A stretch of 6,518 nt of DNA from Lactobacillus delbrueckii (lineage in GTDB: Bacteria > Bacillota > Bacilli > Lactobacillales > Lactobacillaceae): assembly GCA_004556255.1 (NCBI GenBank), contig SFHY01000079.1, forward strand, positions 1-6,518, in the 5' to 3' direction. Positions within the stretch are counted from its first letter, which is position 1, and each line of letters opens with the position of its first letter. Shown here piece by piece: positions 6,313 through 6,518 of the stretch. The notes below the pieces were generated by a model. The model ran no database searches, was not told the DNA's origin, and was given only the letters and a program-made list of their open reading frames with translations. Made by a program: the position numbers and the translations under genes.

Positions 6313-6334
6313 ATGCCTGATTTAACAGTAACAC
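6308..6334 (-). promoter_or_regulatory. RAT (ribonucleic antiterminator) site 1, promoter-proximal
   Basis: The - strand reads GTGTTACTG, TTAAAT, CAGGCATGAACC, a close match to RAT sites bound by BglG/LicT-family antiterminators, with the normal 9 nt between TTACT and GGCA. It begins about 10 nt after the predicted transcription start and overlaps the first arm of the 6241-6312 terminator. Binding of the dimeric antiterminator should stabilise it and let polymerase continue. Confidence 0.88.
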
Positions 6335-6350
6335 GCTTAAGACATTTATT

Positions 6351-6379
6351 ATGATAACGATTCCTAAAAGCGCTGTCAA
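6351..6379 (-). promoter_or_regulatory. sigma-A promoter of the bglP-bglA operon
   Basis: The - strand has a consensus -35 TTGACA (6379-6374), a 17-nt spacer and -10 TATCAT (6356-6351, 5 of 6). Transcription should start near 6344, leaving a leader of about 245 nt with both RAT/terminator modules. It lies 25 nt after the upstream bglG-type stop, with no clear terminator between, so readthrough from that gene is also possible. Confidence 0.85.
6365..6378 (-). promoter_or_regulatory. cre-like CcpA operator overlapping the -35
   Basis: TGACAGCGCTTTTA matches the consensus TGAAAGCGCTTTCA at 12 of 14 positions, including the central GCGC. It covers five of the six -35 bases and part of the spacer, so CcpA bound here would block RNA polymerase. 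This fits carbon catabolite repression, usual for beta-glucoside operons in Firmicutes. Binding is predicted from sequence only. Confidence 0.7.
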
Positions 6380-6404
6380 CAGAAAATGCGGAATTTTTTA
6401 TTTT

Positions 6405-6518
6405 TTAGCGGTGAGTCACCCGCCAGATGTGAAGAATCAAGTAGGTCTGGTCATCGGCTGACAGGGTCCAGTCGGTTTCCGGCTTGAGATACTGGGCAAT
6501 CCGGTCGACGGTGTCTTT
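6405..6518 (-). CDS. bglG: BglG/LicT-family transcription antiterminator, C-terminal end (partial)
   Basis: Only the last 37 codons and TAA are in the window; the gene continues beyond the right edge. The tail ends DDQTYLILHIWRVTHR, matching the end of the second PTS regulation domain (PRD2) of BglG/LicT proteins. The histidine (residue 30 of the fragment) followed by I-x-R-V and only seven more residues corresponds to the last conserved PRD2 phospho-histidine. The RNA-binding CAT domain and PRD1 would lie outside. Two RAT sites just downstream and the PTS permease support the call: it should bind the RATs as a dimer when dephosphorylated at the PRD site controlled by the permease. Short fragment, but context is strong. 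Confidence 0.85.
   Translation of the reverse strand, partial: KDTVDRIAQYLKPETDWTLSADDQTYLILHIWRVTHR

Noticed and set aside
6408..6423. Short bulged hairpin at the end of the bglG-type gene as its terminator
   Set aside because: The stem is about six pairs with a bulge and is followed on the - strand by an A run, not a U run, so it does not fit a Rho-independent terminator.

Overview
The window looks like chromosome of a low-GC Gram-positive lactic acid bacterium. Roughly even base composition, GC-rich third codon positions (AAG, CTG, GCC, GAC common), purine-rich Shine-Dalgarno sites and PTS/antiterminator/CcpA-type sugar control fit Lactobacillus, with L. delbrueckii my best guess. That species call comes from composition and gene style only. 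I see no insertion sequence, tRNA, rRNA or CRISPR.

Left half, + strand (1-2577): a leader with a terminator-like hairpin running into a ribosome site is followed by a 12-TM major facilitator transporter (152-1366). Then, 41 nt on, comes a complete type I 3-dehydroquinate dehydratase, aroD (1408-2166). The pair looks like an operon handling a shikimate/quinate-type metabolite. After a strong terminator there is a small monocistronic unit (promoter at 2240-2268, two-TM protein of 59 aa at 2335-2514), closed by a second terminator almost identical to the first. The two terminators differ by one compensated base pair plus one loop base.

Right half, - strand (2594-6518): a beta-glucoside utilisation locus read right to left. 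It holds the last 37 codons of a BglG/LicT-type antiterminator (6405-6518), a TTGACA-17-TATCAT promoter overlapped by a cre-like site, and a leader of about 245 nt with two tandem RAT/terminator modules. These are followed by a full EIIBCA beta-glucoside permease (4202-6100), an intercistronic hairpin, and a GH1 6-phospho-beta-glucosidase (2594-4099). The permease imports and phosphorylates beta-glucosides and the hydrolase cleaves the 6-phospho-glucoside. The antiterminator, probably controlled by phosphorylation from the permease and HPr, opens both leader terminators when substrate is present, and CcpA would repress in glucose. aroD and the small gene converge on bglA, and the terminator at 2542-2577 can serve both strands.

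The parts most worth a second look are the doubled RAT/terminator leader, the duplicated terminator framing an orphan small membrane protein, and the transporter-aroD pair with its possible attenuator.
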